From positions 1-40,339 of the forward strand of contig JAJFHP010000035.1 of the NCBI GenBank assembly GCA_021775555.1: a stretch of DNA of 40,339 nt, read 5' to 3'. The notes beneath the pieces are model-generated. The model was given only the letters and a program-made list of their open reading frames with translations. It had not been told where the DNA came from and did no database searches. Source of the DNA: Hyphomicrobiales bacterium. Its GTDB lineage: Bacteria > Pseudomonadota > Alphaproteobacteria > Rhizobiales > Methyloligellaceae. Positions 15,579-25,242 of this stretch are shown here, piece after piece; the stretch's first letter is position 1, and each line of letters opens with the position of its first letter. Both the position numbers and the translations under genes were made by a program.

Positions 15579-16334
15579 ATGAACGACGAAAAAGACAAAT
15601 ACACACCGCGTGGAGACACCGGCGAAGATATCGACCCGTTTGAAGACGATAGCCCCGAGTCTGAAGAGGCCGAGGATGAGGCGAGCGGCTGGAAAATCGG
15701 CGAGCTTGAAGCGCTGAAAGAGGAAAATGCGGATCTGAAGGACCGGCTGCTCCGTGCGGCCGCCGAGATGGAGAATATGCGCCGCCGCACCGAGCGGGAC
15801 AAGGCGGACACGGCCAAATTCGCCGTTTCCAACTTTGCCCGCGACACCCTCACCATCGCCGACAATATTGCGCGCGCCATCGCCCATGTGCCCGAAGAGG
15901 CCGCCGAGGAGGATCCGGCACTCAAAAGCTTCCTTGAGGGCATACAGGTCACCGAGCGCGAACTCATGAATGTACTGGAGCGCCACGGTATCGCCCGGCT
16001 TGATCCTCATGGTGAGCGTTTTGACCCCAACAAGCACCAGGCCATGTTCGAAGTTGACAACAAGGAAGTGGCAGAAGGCACCATAGTCGAGGTTATTCAG
16101 GCCGGTTACGTGATTGCTGACCGCATCCTGCGCCCGGCCATGGTCGGTGTCGCCAAGGGCGGTGAAAAGCAGAAGAAGCCGGAAGACCCGGCTCCGGAAG
16201 CAGCCCCGCAAGCGGCCAATGACGACAAGGCCGACCCCGACCCCGAAGCGAAGGGCGATGAGGGCGTGGAACCTAAAAAAGACGTTAAGAACCCCAAGAA
16301 GAATATGGGCGGCAAGGTCGACAAGAGCGCCTGA
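15579..16334 (+). CDS. grpE: Nucleotide exchange factor GrpE
   Basis: The 251-residue protein has the GrpE plan: an acidic N-terminus, the long coiled-coil helix (ELEALKEENADLKDRLLRAA, AEMENMRRRTERDKADTAKF), and the beta domain with FDPNKHQAMFEVDNKEVAEG and VIQAGYVIADRILRPAMVGV. It drives ADP release from DnaK. From about residue 197 it has an unusual low-complexity tail of about 55 residues rich in Pro, Asp, Glu, Lys and Ala, longer than in most GrpE proteins, with no known role. It is cotranscribed with hrcA; dnaK lies 2.2 kb away behind unrelated genes. Confidence 0.97.
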   Translation: MNDEKDKYTPRGDTGEDIDPFEDDSPESEEAEDEASGWKIGELEALKEENADLKDRLLRAAAEMENMRRRTERDKADTAKFAVSNFARDTLTIADNIARAIAHVPEEAAEEDPALKSFLEGIQVTERELMNVLERHGIARLDPHGERFDPNKHQAMFEVDNKEVAEGTIVEVIQAGYVIADRILRPAMVGVAKGGEKQKKPEDPAPEAAPQAANDDKADPDPEAKGDEGVEPKKDVKNPKKNMGGKVDKSA

Positions 16335-16364
16335 GGAACCAGATCGCGGCAGGGGACGTTTTCT

Positions 16365-16748
16365 ATGATCGACCATGTTTCCATCCCTGTTTCTGATCTC
16401 GCCCGCGCAATTCGCTTCTATAAGAATGTTTTGGTTGTGTTAGGGCACGAGCAACTGGTCACACGCGAGCAGACTGTGGGCTTTGGGAAACGCTATCCCG
16501 AATTCTGGCTGAATCTTCGCGAGAATGCTGCACCTTATGCGGCTGACAGTGGGGCTCATGTCGCACTGCGGGCCCGCGATGCAGCAACTGTCGAGACGTT
16601 TCATGAAACCGCTCTTGCCCATGGTGCGGCCTGTGATGGGCCGCCCGGCCCAAGAGAAGCGACGAATCCCGGTTACTATGCCGCCTTCATCAGAGACCCG
16701 GACGGAAATCGCATCGAGGCGGTGACGTTTGTGGAGGGGAACAGCTAA
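16365..16748 (+). CDS. VOC-family (glyoxalase/bleomycin-resistance fold) protein
   Basis: The 127-residue protein has a single VOC module: MIDHVSIPVSDLARAIRFYK at the start, with the metal-ligand His at position 4, and AAFIRDPDGNRIEAVTF at the end with the C-terminal Glu ligand. VOC proteins are metal-dependent isomerases, dioxygenases or resistance proteins, and this one cannot be narrowed further. It begins 30 bases after grpE and may be read through from it. Its end overlaps the oppositely oriented alkB by 4 bases. Confidence 0.9.
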   Translation: MIDHVSIPVSDLARAIRFYKNVLVVLGHEQLVTREQTVGFGKRYPEFWLNLRENAAPYAADSGAHVALRARDAATVETFHETALAHGAACDGPPGPREATNPGYYAAFIRDPDGNRIEAVTFVEGNS

Positions 16749-17350
16749 GGCTTCGTCACCCGCCGCAGCGTCAAATTGATCCGCCCCCCTTCAGGAAACT
16801 GATCCCCAAGCAAATCCGAAGCCCCCGTCTTGATCCGGTCGACGCCGTGAAAGGCAAGACGCGTATCACCACCCAGCACCAGTACATCGCCCGATTTGAG
16901 GTCGAATGATCGCGTCGGGTTCTTGCGGGCCAGCCCGCCGATGCGAAAGAGCGCCGTGTCTCCAAGCGAGACCGAGATAACTGGGGCGGAGAAATCATCC
17001 TCATCCTCGTCCCGGTGCAGACCCATTTTGGCGTGTGCGTCGTAAACGTTGATGAGACAGGCTTCCGGGCGCGCGTGATACACGCTCACGTCGTCCCACA
17101 AATCGAGTAGTATTTTCGGCATATCCGGCCAGGGTTTGCCCGTGTCAGGATGCGCCTCCTGGTAGCGGTAGCCGCGCGTCTTATCCGATACCCAGCCCAA
17201 TGGACCGCAATTGCTCATACGCACCGAAAAGGATTTTCCGGTGCGTGGCATGGTGGGTGTGAAAAGTGGCGCGCCCTCGATCACCTTTAGAATTTCGGCC
17301 AGCAAAAGCTCCTGCGCCTGTCGGTCAAAATATTCCGTCAGATGGCGCAC
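16745..17350 (-). CDS. alkB: AlkB-type alpha-ketoglutarate-dependent dioxygenase (DNA alkylation repair)
   Basis: The 201-residue protein carries the Fe(II) and 2-oxoglutarate site of AlkB: GLHRDEDE gives His112 and Asp114, LAFHGVDR gives His168, and GGRINLTLRR gives Arg190 and Arg196, with the same spacing as the two Arg of E. coli AlkB. Upstream, NCGPLGWVSDKTRGYRYQ matches the nucleotide-recognition lid with its Trp and Tyr residues. The enzyme oxidatively removes methyl groups from 1-methyladenine and 3-methylcytosine. It lies 9 bases downstream of the ZIP transporter gene and is probably in the same transcript. No Ada box or Ada gene is seen nearby. Confidence 0.95.
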   Translation of the reverse strand: MRHLTEYFDRQAQELLLAEILKVIEGAPLFTPTMPRTGKSFSVRMSNCGPLGWVSDKTRGYRYQEAHPDTGKPWPDMPKILLDLWDDVSVYHARPEACLINVYDAHAKMGLHRDEDEDDFSAPVISVSLGDTALFRIGGLARKNPTRSFDLKSGDVLVLGGDTRLAFHGVDRIKTGASDLLGDQFPEGGRINLTLRRVTKP

Positions 17351-17359
17351 GGCCAGTCC

Positions 17360-18133
17360 TTACCCAAGCGTCACATCGAGGAACAGCATGATAACCAGCC
17401 CGAGCGTCAGACCCATGGTCGCCTCGTGATGATAGCCTCGTCTGTGGGTTTCGGGAATGATTTCGTGGCTGATCACGTAAATCATGGCCCCGGCGGCAAA
17501 GGCCAGGCCCCAGGGAAGAAGCGGCTGGGAATATGTTACCGCAGTCACTCCCAGCAATCCGGCCACGGGCTCAACCAGCCCGGTCAGGCAGGCTATGCAG
17601 AAGGCATACATCCTCGAATAGCCCTCAACGGCGAGCGCAAGCGCGACCGCTAGGCCTTCCGGGACATTCTGCAGGCCGATGCCGATTGCCAGCGATGTGC
17701 CATTCTGGATATCACCGCCGCCGAAGCCAACACCGACCGCCAGTCCCTCGGGAATATTGTGGATCGTAATCGCCAGCACGAACAGCCAGACGCGTTTGAG
17801 ATTGTGTGATGCAGGCCCTTCACGCCCCATGATGAAATGTTCATGCGGGATGCGCTCGTTGAGGATTGCCAGCACGATAACGCCGAGCACAATACCGATA
17901 ACGACGATCCCTGCCGGTATGACCTGTCCGCCATAGAGCTGTTCAGATGCTTCCAGGCTCGGGATAATCAGTGAGAAAAACGACGCGGCCAGCATCACCC
18001 CCGCGGTGAAGCCCATCAGGGCATCCTGCATTCTGGGCGTTATCTTGCGCCCCAGAAACACCGGCAGCGCGCCAAGCGATGTCATCATGCCGGCGGCAAG
18101 GCTGCCGAGAAACCCGTACCAGATTATTTCCAT
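17360..18133 (-). CDS. ZIP-family divalent metal transporter
   Basis: From ATG 18133 the product is 257 residues with about eight hydrophobic helices. The first is MEIIWYGFLGSLAAGMMTSL. The metal-path motifs are ITIHNIPEGLAVGVGFG, NVPEGLAVALALAVEG and VISHEIIPETHRRG, typical of TM4 and TM5 of ZIP proteins such as ZupT/GufA. A short His/Glu stretch (ERIPHEHFIMGRE) lies in the loop before TM4. It should import zinc, iron or manganese across the inner membrane. The frame stays open to 18268, but those extra residues are not membrane-like. No good ribosome-binding site precedes 18133, so the exact start is uncertain. Confidence 0.9.
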   Translation of the reverse strand: MEIIWYGFLGSLAAGMMTSLGALPVFLGRKITPRMQDALMGFTAGVMLAASFFSLIIPSLEASEQLYGGQVIPAGIVVIGIVLGVIVLAILNERIPHEHFIMGREGPASHNLKRVWLFVLAITIHNIPEGLAVGVGFGGGDIQNGTSLAIGIGLQNVPEGLAVALALAVEGYSRMYAFCIACLTGLVEPVAGLLGVTAVTYSQPLLPWGLAFAAGAMIYVISHEIIPETHRRGYHHEATMGLTLGLVIMLFLDVTLG

Positions 18134-18350
18134 ACCGGAGGAGCCTTTGGCTTCGGGAGCGATCAGATAAGCTGCGGGAGAATAGCCCTGCGGGAAATTA
18201 CATTCGCTGTGACGAAATGCCCTCATCCGGACGCAAAAACCGCACAAAAATCGCGGGTTTAGGTTCACAGACTCCCGAAAAAGGGTAAAACACCATGCAC
18301 CCGGCCCCTGACACCCTTAACCAAGCGGCGTTCCCCCGGTAACGAGACAG

Positions 18351-18380
18351 CTTGCGGGCAACCTTCGAGCAACCTATATA
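18351..18380 (+). promoter_or_regulatory. RpoH (sigma-32) type heat-shock promoter of dnaK
   Basis: CTTGCG (18351-18356) and CCTATATA (18373-18380), separated by 16 bases, match the alphaproteobacterial heat-shock pattern (CTTG ... CCTATAT). The element sits about 125 bases before the dnaK start in the correct orientation. This leader contains no other gene. Confidence 0.75.
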
Positions 18381-18506
18381 TCCGCTGAACAAAGGTTCAT
18401 AGAATCGTTAGGGGGCCGGTTCAGTGGAGTTTGAAGCTCACACTGGACTTTACGGGTGCCTGAGAGGCCCGGACGGCCTGCCGCAGTTAAGAGGTTAAAG
18501 AGACTC

Positions 18507-20453
<1,947 letters not shown>

Positions 20454-20476
20454 GTCCGCTGTGTGAATTACAATGG

Positions 20477-20523
20477 GCCTCGTGCACCGGGAATGTTTGA
20501 TGCCCGGCACGAGGCTTATTTTC
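20477..20523 (+). terminator. Hairpin with T-rich tail between dnaK and dnaJ
   Basis: GCCTCGTG (20477-20484) pairs with CACGAGGC (20508-20515), with further CCGGG/CCCGG pairing inside after a small bulge. TTATTTT follows. It looks like a partial intrinsic terminator that would lower dnaJ transcript relative to dnaK without blocking it, as the genes are only 90 bases apart. Confidence 0.65.
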
Positions 20524-20543
20524 GCATCCGAAACGAATGGTAA

Positions 20544-21680
20544 ATGGCTAAGCAGGATTATTACGAAACCCTGGGCGTGACGAGAGATGCGGATGATGCA
20601 GCGATCAAAAGCGCATTCCGCAAACTCGCCAAGGAATATCATCCCGACCGCAATCCGGATGATGACAAGGCCGAGCATCGCTTCAAGGAAGTGAACGAGG
20701 CCTATGAAGTACTTAAGGACCAGCAAAAGCGGGCGGCCTACAACCAGTTCGGCCATGCCGCGTTCGAGGGTGGCGGCGGCCCCCATGGCTTCAGCGGCGA
20801 TTTCTCAGCATCGATGTCGGATATTTTCGACGATCTGTTCGGCGAATTCATGGGCGGGCGCGGTGGGCGCGGTGGTCCGCGTACAATGCGTGAGCGCGGC
20901 AATGACCTGCGTTACAATCTCGAAATTTCCCTGCGCGAAGCATATGACGGCAAGAGCGCGCAAATCCGCGTGCCCTCCAGCATTGCCTGCGAGACCTGCT
21001 CGGGCTCCGGTACCAAGCCGGGGACCAGCCCGACCGCCTGCAGGACATGTGGCGGTGGCGGCAAGGTGCGCGCCTCACAGGGCTTCTTCACCATCGAGCG
21101 CACCTGCCCAGCCTGCCAGGGGGCCGGAGAAATGATCGACGACCCTTGTGCGGATTGCCAGGGGGCCGGGCGGATCACCAAGGAACGCACCCTGTCGGTC
21201 ACGATCCCCGCAGGGGTTGAGGACGGCACCCGCATCCGGCTGGCCAATGAAGGCGAAGCGGGATTGCGCGGCGGGCCATCGGGCGATCTGTATATTTTCC
21301 TGTCGATCGCGCCCCATGAATTCTTCCAGCGCGACGGTGCTGATATTTTCTGCCTCGTGCCCATTGCCATGACCACGGCAGCGCTGGGAGGACATATTGA
21401 AGTGCCGACCGTCGAGGGAGGACGCTCCCGCGTTAAAATTCCCGATGGATCGCAGACCGGAAAACAATTCCGCCTCAAGAGCAAGGGCATGCCGGTGATG
21501 CGTTCCAAGACCACCGGCGATATGTATATCCAGGTCGAGGTTGAAACGCCTAAGAACCTGACGCGCAAGCAGAAGGATATCCTGAAGGAATTCGACAAGG
21601 CGTCGTCTGAAAAGACCAACCCTGATTCGTCCGGCTTTTTCTCTCGCGTGAAGGAATTCTTCGAAGGGACGGGCGAGTGA
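20544..21680 (+). CDS. dnaJ: Chaperone protein DnaJ (Hsp40, class A)
   Basis: The 378-residue protein has the full class A layout: the J-domain ([20 protein letters not shown]) with His33-Pro34-Asp35, a Gly/Phe-rich linker, and four zinc-binding repeats [24 protein letters not shown] and CADCQGAG. The C-terminal substrate domains follow ([19 protein letters not shown] and [20 protein letters not shown]). It stimulates the DnaK ATPase and delivers clients. Its stop overlaps the pyrF start by 4 bases. The ribosome-binding site is weak. Confidence 0.99.
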   Translation: MAKQDYYETLGVTRDADDAAIKSAFRKLAKEYHPDRNPDDDKAEHRFKEVNEAYEVLKDQQKRAAYNQFGHAAFEGGGGPHGFSGDFSASMSDIFDDLFGEFMGGRGGRGGPRTMRERGNDLRYNLEISLREAYDGKSAQIRVPSSIACETCSGSGTKPGTSPTACRTCGGGGKVRASQGFFTIERTCPACQGAGEMIDDPCADCQGAGRITKERTLSVTIPAGVEDGTRIRLANEGEAGLRGGPSGDLYIFLSIAPHEFFQRDGADIFCLVPIAMTTAALGGHIEVPTVEGGRSRVKIPDGSQTGKQFRLKSKGMPVMRSKTTGDMYIQVEVETPKNLTRKQKDILKEFDKASSEKTNPDSSGFFSRVKEFFEGTGE

Positions 21681-22375
21681 GCGCCAGCGACCGGTTGATC
21701 GTCGCTCTTGATGTTCCCACGCCGGATGAAGCCGCTGAACTGATCGCCAGGGTCGGTGACAATGCAGGCGTTTGGAAAATCGGTCTTGAGCTTCTGTTTG
21801 CAGGAGGCGCAGAACTGGCCCGCCGGCTTTCAGATCAGGGCCAGAACGTCTTCGTTGACGCCAAGCTGCTTGACATCCCCCATACGGTGGAACGTGCGAC
21901 TGCGAATATCGCCGCTCTTGGTGCAGCGTTTCTGACAGTCCATGGACATGACATCAAGACCATGGAGGCCGCCATCAGGGGCCGGGGGTCCAGTGATCTG
22001 AAACTACTCGCGGTCACCGTTCTCACCAGCCTGGACAAATCGGACCTGGAGCAGCAGGGCAGCGCCATGACGCCTGCCGAACTGGTGCTGCATCGTGCTC
22101 AGTTAAGACGGGAAGCCGGATTTGACGGCGTCATCGCGTCTGGTCATGAGGCTGCCGCGATCCGCGAGGCAACCGGTGATGATTTCCTGATTGTCACGCC
22201 CGGCATCCGCCCGGCAGGTACGGATGCGGGTGACCAGGCCCGCGTCATGACGCCTGCCAGAGCGATTGCCGCTGGTGCCGATTACCTTGTTGTCGGGAGG
22301 CCCATAACCCAGGCTGAAGACCCGGGAGCTGCAGCCTTATCAATCGTCAAAGAGATAGAGCAAGCGCTTGTCTGA
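21677..22375 (+). CDS. pyrF: Orotidine-5'-phosphate decarboxylase
   Basis: The 232-residue protein carries the catalytic Lys/Asp array of OMP decarboxylase in [20 protein letters not shown] (the DxKxxDI motif), and the phosphate-binding end with VTPGIRPAG and [14 protein letters not shown]. It makes UMP in the last step of pyrimidine synthesis. The start is a GTG inside the dnaJ stop (GTGA), so it is translationally coupled. A dnaJ-pyrF linkage is seen in other alphaproteobacteria, where pyrF has no other pyrimidine gene beside it, as here. Confidence 0.97.
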   Translation: MSASDRLIVALDVPTPDEAAELIARVGDNAGVWKIGLELLFAGGAELARRLSDQGQNVFVDAKLLDIPHTVERATANIAALGAAFLTVHGHDIKTMEAAIRGRGSSDLKLLAVTVLTSLDKSDLEQQGSAMTPAELVLHRAQLRREAGFDGVIASGHEAAAIREATGDDFLIVTPGIRPAGTDAGDQARVMTPARAIAAGADYLVVGRPITQAEDPGAAALSIVKEIEQALV

Positions 22376-23570
22376 CGCGCAGCAGGGCGGTCCGGCTTTT
22401 AGAGGCATGAACCTCTGGTCGCTTGCCCTGCTTTGGCTTGCTGGCATTAATCTCAGGGTCACACTGCTCGCCGTCCCACCGCTCATTCCGCTTATTCATC
22501 AGGACTTGTCGTTAAGCGAAAAAGCAATCGGCGCACTCAATGGGCTTCCGGTCCTCATCTTTGGTCTTGGTGCCCTGTTCGGCTCCTTGCTGCTGGCGCG
22601 CACCGGCGTCATCCGGGCGCTTATCGCTGGGCTTGCAATTGCAGGGCTTGCAGGCGCACTGCGTGGCATCGGCCCCGATGTCGCAACCCTCTTCACCATG
22701 ACAGCCCTCATGGGTCTCGGCATCGCCATCATGCAGCCGGCCATGCCAACGCTGGTGGCCCACTGGTTTGAAAACCATGCCGGCTTTGCAACCGCGACCT
22801 ATGTCAATGGACTACTGGTTGGCGAGATCATTGGCGTTGCAGCATCCACTGCGCTAGCAAAACAACTTGGCAGCTGGGGCGGCGCGTTGGCATGCTGGTC
22901 GGTGCTGCTGCTTGTAAATATCCTTGCTCTCCAATGGGCACTTCGGTCTGGAAAAGTAACAAGACCGGGGCTAAAGGGTCAGGGACTAACAGGGCGCTGG
23001 TGGCCTGACTGGCGCAACAAACAGATGCTGCTGTGCGGCTGTATTCTGGGTTGCGCCGCATCGCTCTATTTCACCACCAATGCATTTCTGCCTGACTTTC
23101 TGAACGCGACCGGGCGCGGCGCCCATGTTGATGCGGCACTGACTTGGCTCAATGGCGGACAATTACCAGCCTCCATACTGCTGCTGGTTTTTGCCGACCG
23201 GCTTGTCGGCAGGAGCTGGCCGCTCATAACTATTGGTTTGGCAACCGTCGCCAGCGTCACGGTGCTGGCCTATAGCGAAAGCATATTTTCAGCTTTGTTG
23301 GTTTCTGCACTCATCGGCATGTGTGCATCAAGCGTCTTGATCCTGGTACTGGCACTCCCGCCACTGCTGGCCAGACCTGAAGATGTGCATCATTTCTCTG
23401 CAGGTGTATTCACCATCGGTTACTCAATTAGCTTCCTGACGCCGATTATCAGCGGCGCCCTATGGGATGCGACCCACGTCGCGGCAACAGCATTTATACC
23501 CGTCGTACTATCGGGGGCTGTCCTGGCCGGGCTCGCAGGCCTACTGCAAATTTTCCCGCGCGAGGCATAA
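22368..23570 (+). CDS. CynX/NimT-type major facilitator superfamily transporter
   Basis: The product of up to 400 residues has about twelve hydrophobic segments. The first ones, LWSLALLWLAGINLRVTLLA and VPPLIPLIHQDLSLSEKAIG, match the CynX (cyanate/nitroimidazole) branch of the MFS, as does the LPVLIFGLGALFGSLLLART stretch. CynX-like proteins move small anions or drugs, and the substrate is not known here. The start is either a TTG at 22368 overlapping pyrF by 8 bases or an ATG at 22407 with poor ribosome-binding-site spacing. Both keep all membrane helices. Confidence 0.88.
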   Translation: MSDAQQGGPAFRGMNLWSLALLWLAGINLRVTLLAVPPLIPLIHQDLSLSEKAIGALNGLPVLIFGLGALFGSLLLARTGVIRALIAGLAIAGLAGALRGIGPDVATLFTMTALMGLGIAIMQPAMPTLVAHWFENHAGFATATYVNGLLVGEIIGVAASTALAKQLGSWGGALACWSVLLLVNILALQWALRSGKVTRPGLKGQGLTGRWWPDWRNKQMLLCGCILGCAASLYFTTNAFLPDFLNATGRGAHVDAALTWLNGGQLPASILLLVFADRLVGRSWPLITIGLATVASVTVLAYSESIFSALLVSALIGMCASSVLILVLALPPLLARPEDVHHFSAGVFTIGYSISFLTPIISGALWDATHVAATAFIPVVLSGAVLAGLAGLLQIFPREA

Positions 23571-23606
23571 ACTTGATCGCAGCTAATTATTTCAGATGAG
23601 GAGAAG

Positions 23607-23900
23607 ATGATGCCCAAAGGCTACTGGATTGTTCATGTGAGCGTAAATGACATGGAGAATTATCCGACATATGTGGCGGCGACGCAGCCCGCTATGGAGA
23701 AATACGGCGCCAAATTCCTTGTTCGCGGCGGAGACGGGAAAGTCCGCGAAGGACAGATGCGGGACCGGCATGTCGTGATCGAGTTTGAATCCTATGACAG
23801 GGCCGTTGAATGCTACGAATCGGAAGAATATGCCCCCGCCCTCGCGCTGCGCAAACAATATGCAGAAACGGATCTTCTGATCGTCACCGGCGCTGGTTAA
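23607..23900 (+). CDS. DUF1330 family protein
   Basis: The 97-residue protein matches the DUF1330 dimeric ferredoxin-like fold: KGYWIVHVSVNDMENYPTYV, MEKYGAKFLVRGGDGKVREG, and HVVIEFESYDRAVECYESEE with YAPALALRKQ. GAGGAGAAG directly precedes the two adjacent ATGs (23607 and 23610). The family has no established reaction. It lies 36 bases after the MFS gene and may be the last gene of the dnaJ transcript. A weak hairpin (GGTGCG/CGCACC near 24035-24049) follows. Confidence 0.92.
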   Translation: MMPKGYWIVHVSVNDMENYPTYVAATQPAMEKYGAKFLVRGGDGKVREGQMRDRHVVIEFESYDRAVECYESEEYAPALALRKQYAETDLLIVTGAG

Positions 23901-24077
23901 CCAGTATTCAGCACCCAGTATTATTGAGGTGGTCAAAACCCGCTCATGCACAAGCGCGGAGTCCATTACTTTTGTCGAGGGATTTGAATAGAACCCAGCT
24001 GACATGAACGAGTTACTCTGAGCCTTGTTCTGGTGGTGCGTCCCGCACCCCATTTCTGATGCAAGTTAAGTCCGGAT

Positions 24078-24093
24078 CAGACTGTTAAGTCTG
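24078..24093. promoter_or_regulatory. Palindrome, candidate operator upstream of iclR
   Basis: CAGACT and AGTCTG form a perfect 6-bp inverted repeat around GTTA. It overlaps the second of two direct repeats GTTAAGTCyG whose 19-base period is close to two helical turns. Whether the IclR protein binds here is inference. Confidence 0.4.
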
Positions 24094-24150
24094 TATTCCT
24101 GAGTATCAGATATCGACTAGTCAGCTCTTGTGAAAATGGTATAAAAAATG

Positions 24151-24163
24151 TGACGTATCGTCA
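24151..24163. promoter_or_regulatory. Palindrome TGACG-N3-CGTCA, candidate operator upstream of iclR
   Basis: TGACGTATCGTCA is a perfect inverted repeat with a 3-base centre, and weaker symmetry extends outward to about 19 bases. It lies 80 bases before the iclR start, a typical position for autoregulation. Binding is not shown. Confidence 0.4.
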
Positions 24164-24243
24164 TACTTTCTATGCGACAAAGTTATATTTTTAAATGAAT
24201 CAAGGCTCGTCATGGCACTTTTGAGAACGGCAGCAATTCCGTT

Positions 24244-25014
24244 ATGAGTGATACAGAGCACCCCTCAACAAACACGGCCATACAAAAGGCCATTGCAATT
24301 CTAGAGACAATTGCTAACGACACCCGCGCTCTCAGTTTGCCCGATATCGCCGAGCAGCTATCTCTCCCGCGCCAGACAATCTACCGTGTAATCAAGCAAC
24401 TTGAGGATATCGGGCTTGTCATTAGAGACCCCAGCCGCGAGCGTTACTGCATTGGTCAACGCCTAAATCATCTCGCCCTCGCGTCCATTTCCAATTCGTA
24501 CCAGAACAAAAAAAGTCATGCCATTTTGCAACACCTGGTCGATGAGGTGGGCGAAACATGCAATGTCGGCATGCTCGATGGTCACGAGGTTATTTATATC
24601 GACCGCGTCGAATGTGACTGGCCGCTTCGCGTTCAACTCAAGGCTGGAAGCCGGGTTCCTGTCTATTGTACCGCGATTGGAAAACTGTTGCTTGCCAATC
24701 TGGAGGCTGATGAACGCAAGCATGTTCTCTCCGTCAGCGAGTTGAAAAGATTTACGGACAATACGATTACCTCTCCGGAAGAACTGGAAGAGAACCTGGA
24801 GGAAATTCGACTGCTGGGGTATTCCATCAACAATCAGGAAGATTCCATCGGTCTCATTGCCATGGCCGTACCTGTCCACGACACCCACGGCCGCATTGTT
24901 GCCGGGCTCGCTGTGCATGCTCCTGAAGCACGTCTATCCATTCCTGCTGCCCGTAGGGTTTTGCCAAAATTTTATGAGGCGGCTGCAAAAATAGGCACGG
25001 TGCTTTTTAGCTGA
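24244..25014 (+). CDS. IclR-family transcriptional regulator
   Basis: The 256-residue protein has the IclR plan. The N-terminal winged helix (about 11-73) contains AIAILETIANDTRALSLPDI, AEQLSLPRQTIYRVIKQLED and IGLVIRDPSRERYCIGQRLN. The C-terminal effector domain contains LVDEVGETCNVGMLDGHEVI, YIDRVECDWPLRVQLKAGSR, VPVYCTAIGKLLLANLEADE and AVPVHDTHGRIVAGLAVHAP. Such regulators bind palindromes near the genes they control and respond to small aromatic or aliphatic metabolites. It stands at the head of the ABC-amidase-cupin cluster on the same strand and ends in a clear terminator, so it is its own transcript and the probable local regulator. Confidence 0.95.
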   Translation: MSDTEHPSTNTAIQKAIAILETIANDTRALSLPDIAEQLSLPRQTIYRVIKQLEDIGLVIRDPSRERYCIGQRLNHLALASISNSYQNKKSHAILQHLVDEVGETCNVGMLDGHEVIYIDRVECDWPLRVQLKAGSRVPVYCTAIGKLLLANLEADERKHVLSVSELKRFTDNTITSPEELEENLEEIRLLGYSINNQEDSIGLIAMAVPVHDTHGRIVAGLAVHAPEARLSIPAARRVLPKFYEAAAKIGTVLFS

Positions 25015-25058
25015 ACGAATTGGTTGGATGGGGTGTGTTTTTTCACCGCCACAAGTCC

Positions 25059-25088
25059 CCTGCTGTCGTTAGACAGTAGGATTTTTTA
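25059..25088 (+). terminator. Rho-independent terminator of iclR
   Basis: CCTGCTGTC and GACAGTAGG form a 9-bp stem (one G-T pair) around the loop GTTA, followed by ATTTTTT. Stem, tetraloop and U-tract are canonical. It isolates iclR from the importer operon. Confidence 0.85.
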
Positions 25089-25125
25089 AAAAAATCGTTA
25101 CTTCACGTCACAATAAATGCTAATT

Positions 25126-25139
25126 GTGATTGAAATCAC
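25126..25139. promoter_or_regulatory. Palindrome GTGATT-GA-AATCAC, candidate operator of the importer operon
   Basis: A perfect 6-bp inverted repeat with a 2-base centre lies about 100 bases before the substrate-binding-protein gene. The left part GTGATTGAAA recurs at about 25172-25181. It is a reasonable IclR or global-regulator site; no binding evidence exists. Confidence 0.45.
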
Positions 25140-25242
25140 GTTCCAGATGAAGCGTCAGTAAGAACGCGAGCGTGATTGAAAACGAGAAAATTCATGCATG
25201 GGACGCAGGCGGAAAGCCACGTCCGTCAGGGAGGACTATCTC

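Larger units (their letters stand above)
23901..24243. other. Upstream region of the iclR gene with candidate operators
   Basis: No gene is supported in these 343 bases. The region is AT-rich near its right end and holds a weak hairpin at 24035-24049, direct repeats GTTAAGTCCG (24065-24074) and GTTAAGTCTG (24084-24093) spaced by 19 bases, and two palindromes listed separately. It should contain the iclR promoter, but no clear -35/-10 pair stands out. Confidence 0.5.

Noticed and set aside
15465-16376. Long minus-strand ORF opposite grpE
   Set aside because: Shadow of the grpE frame; its low-complexity Phe/Val/Leu composition mirrors the Glu/Lys-rich GrpE.
25015-25242. TPP or other riboswitch upstream of the NMT1-type binding protein
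   Set aside because: NMT1-like genes sometimes follow a THI box, but the conserved CTGAGA and ACCTGATCTGG-type segments are absent.
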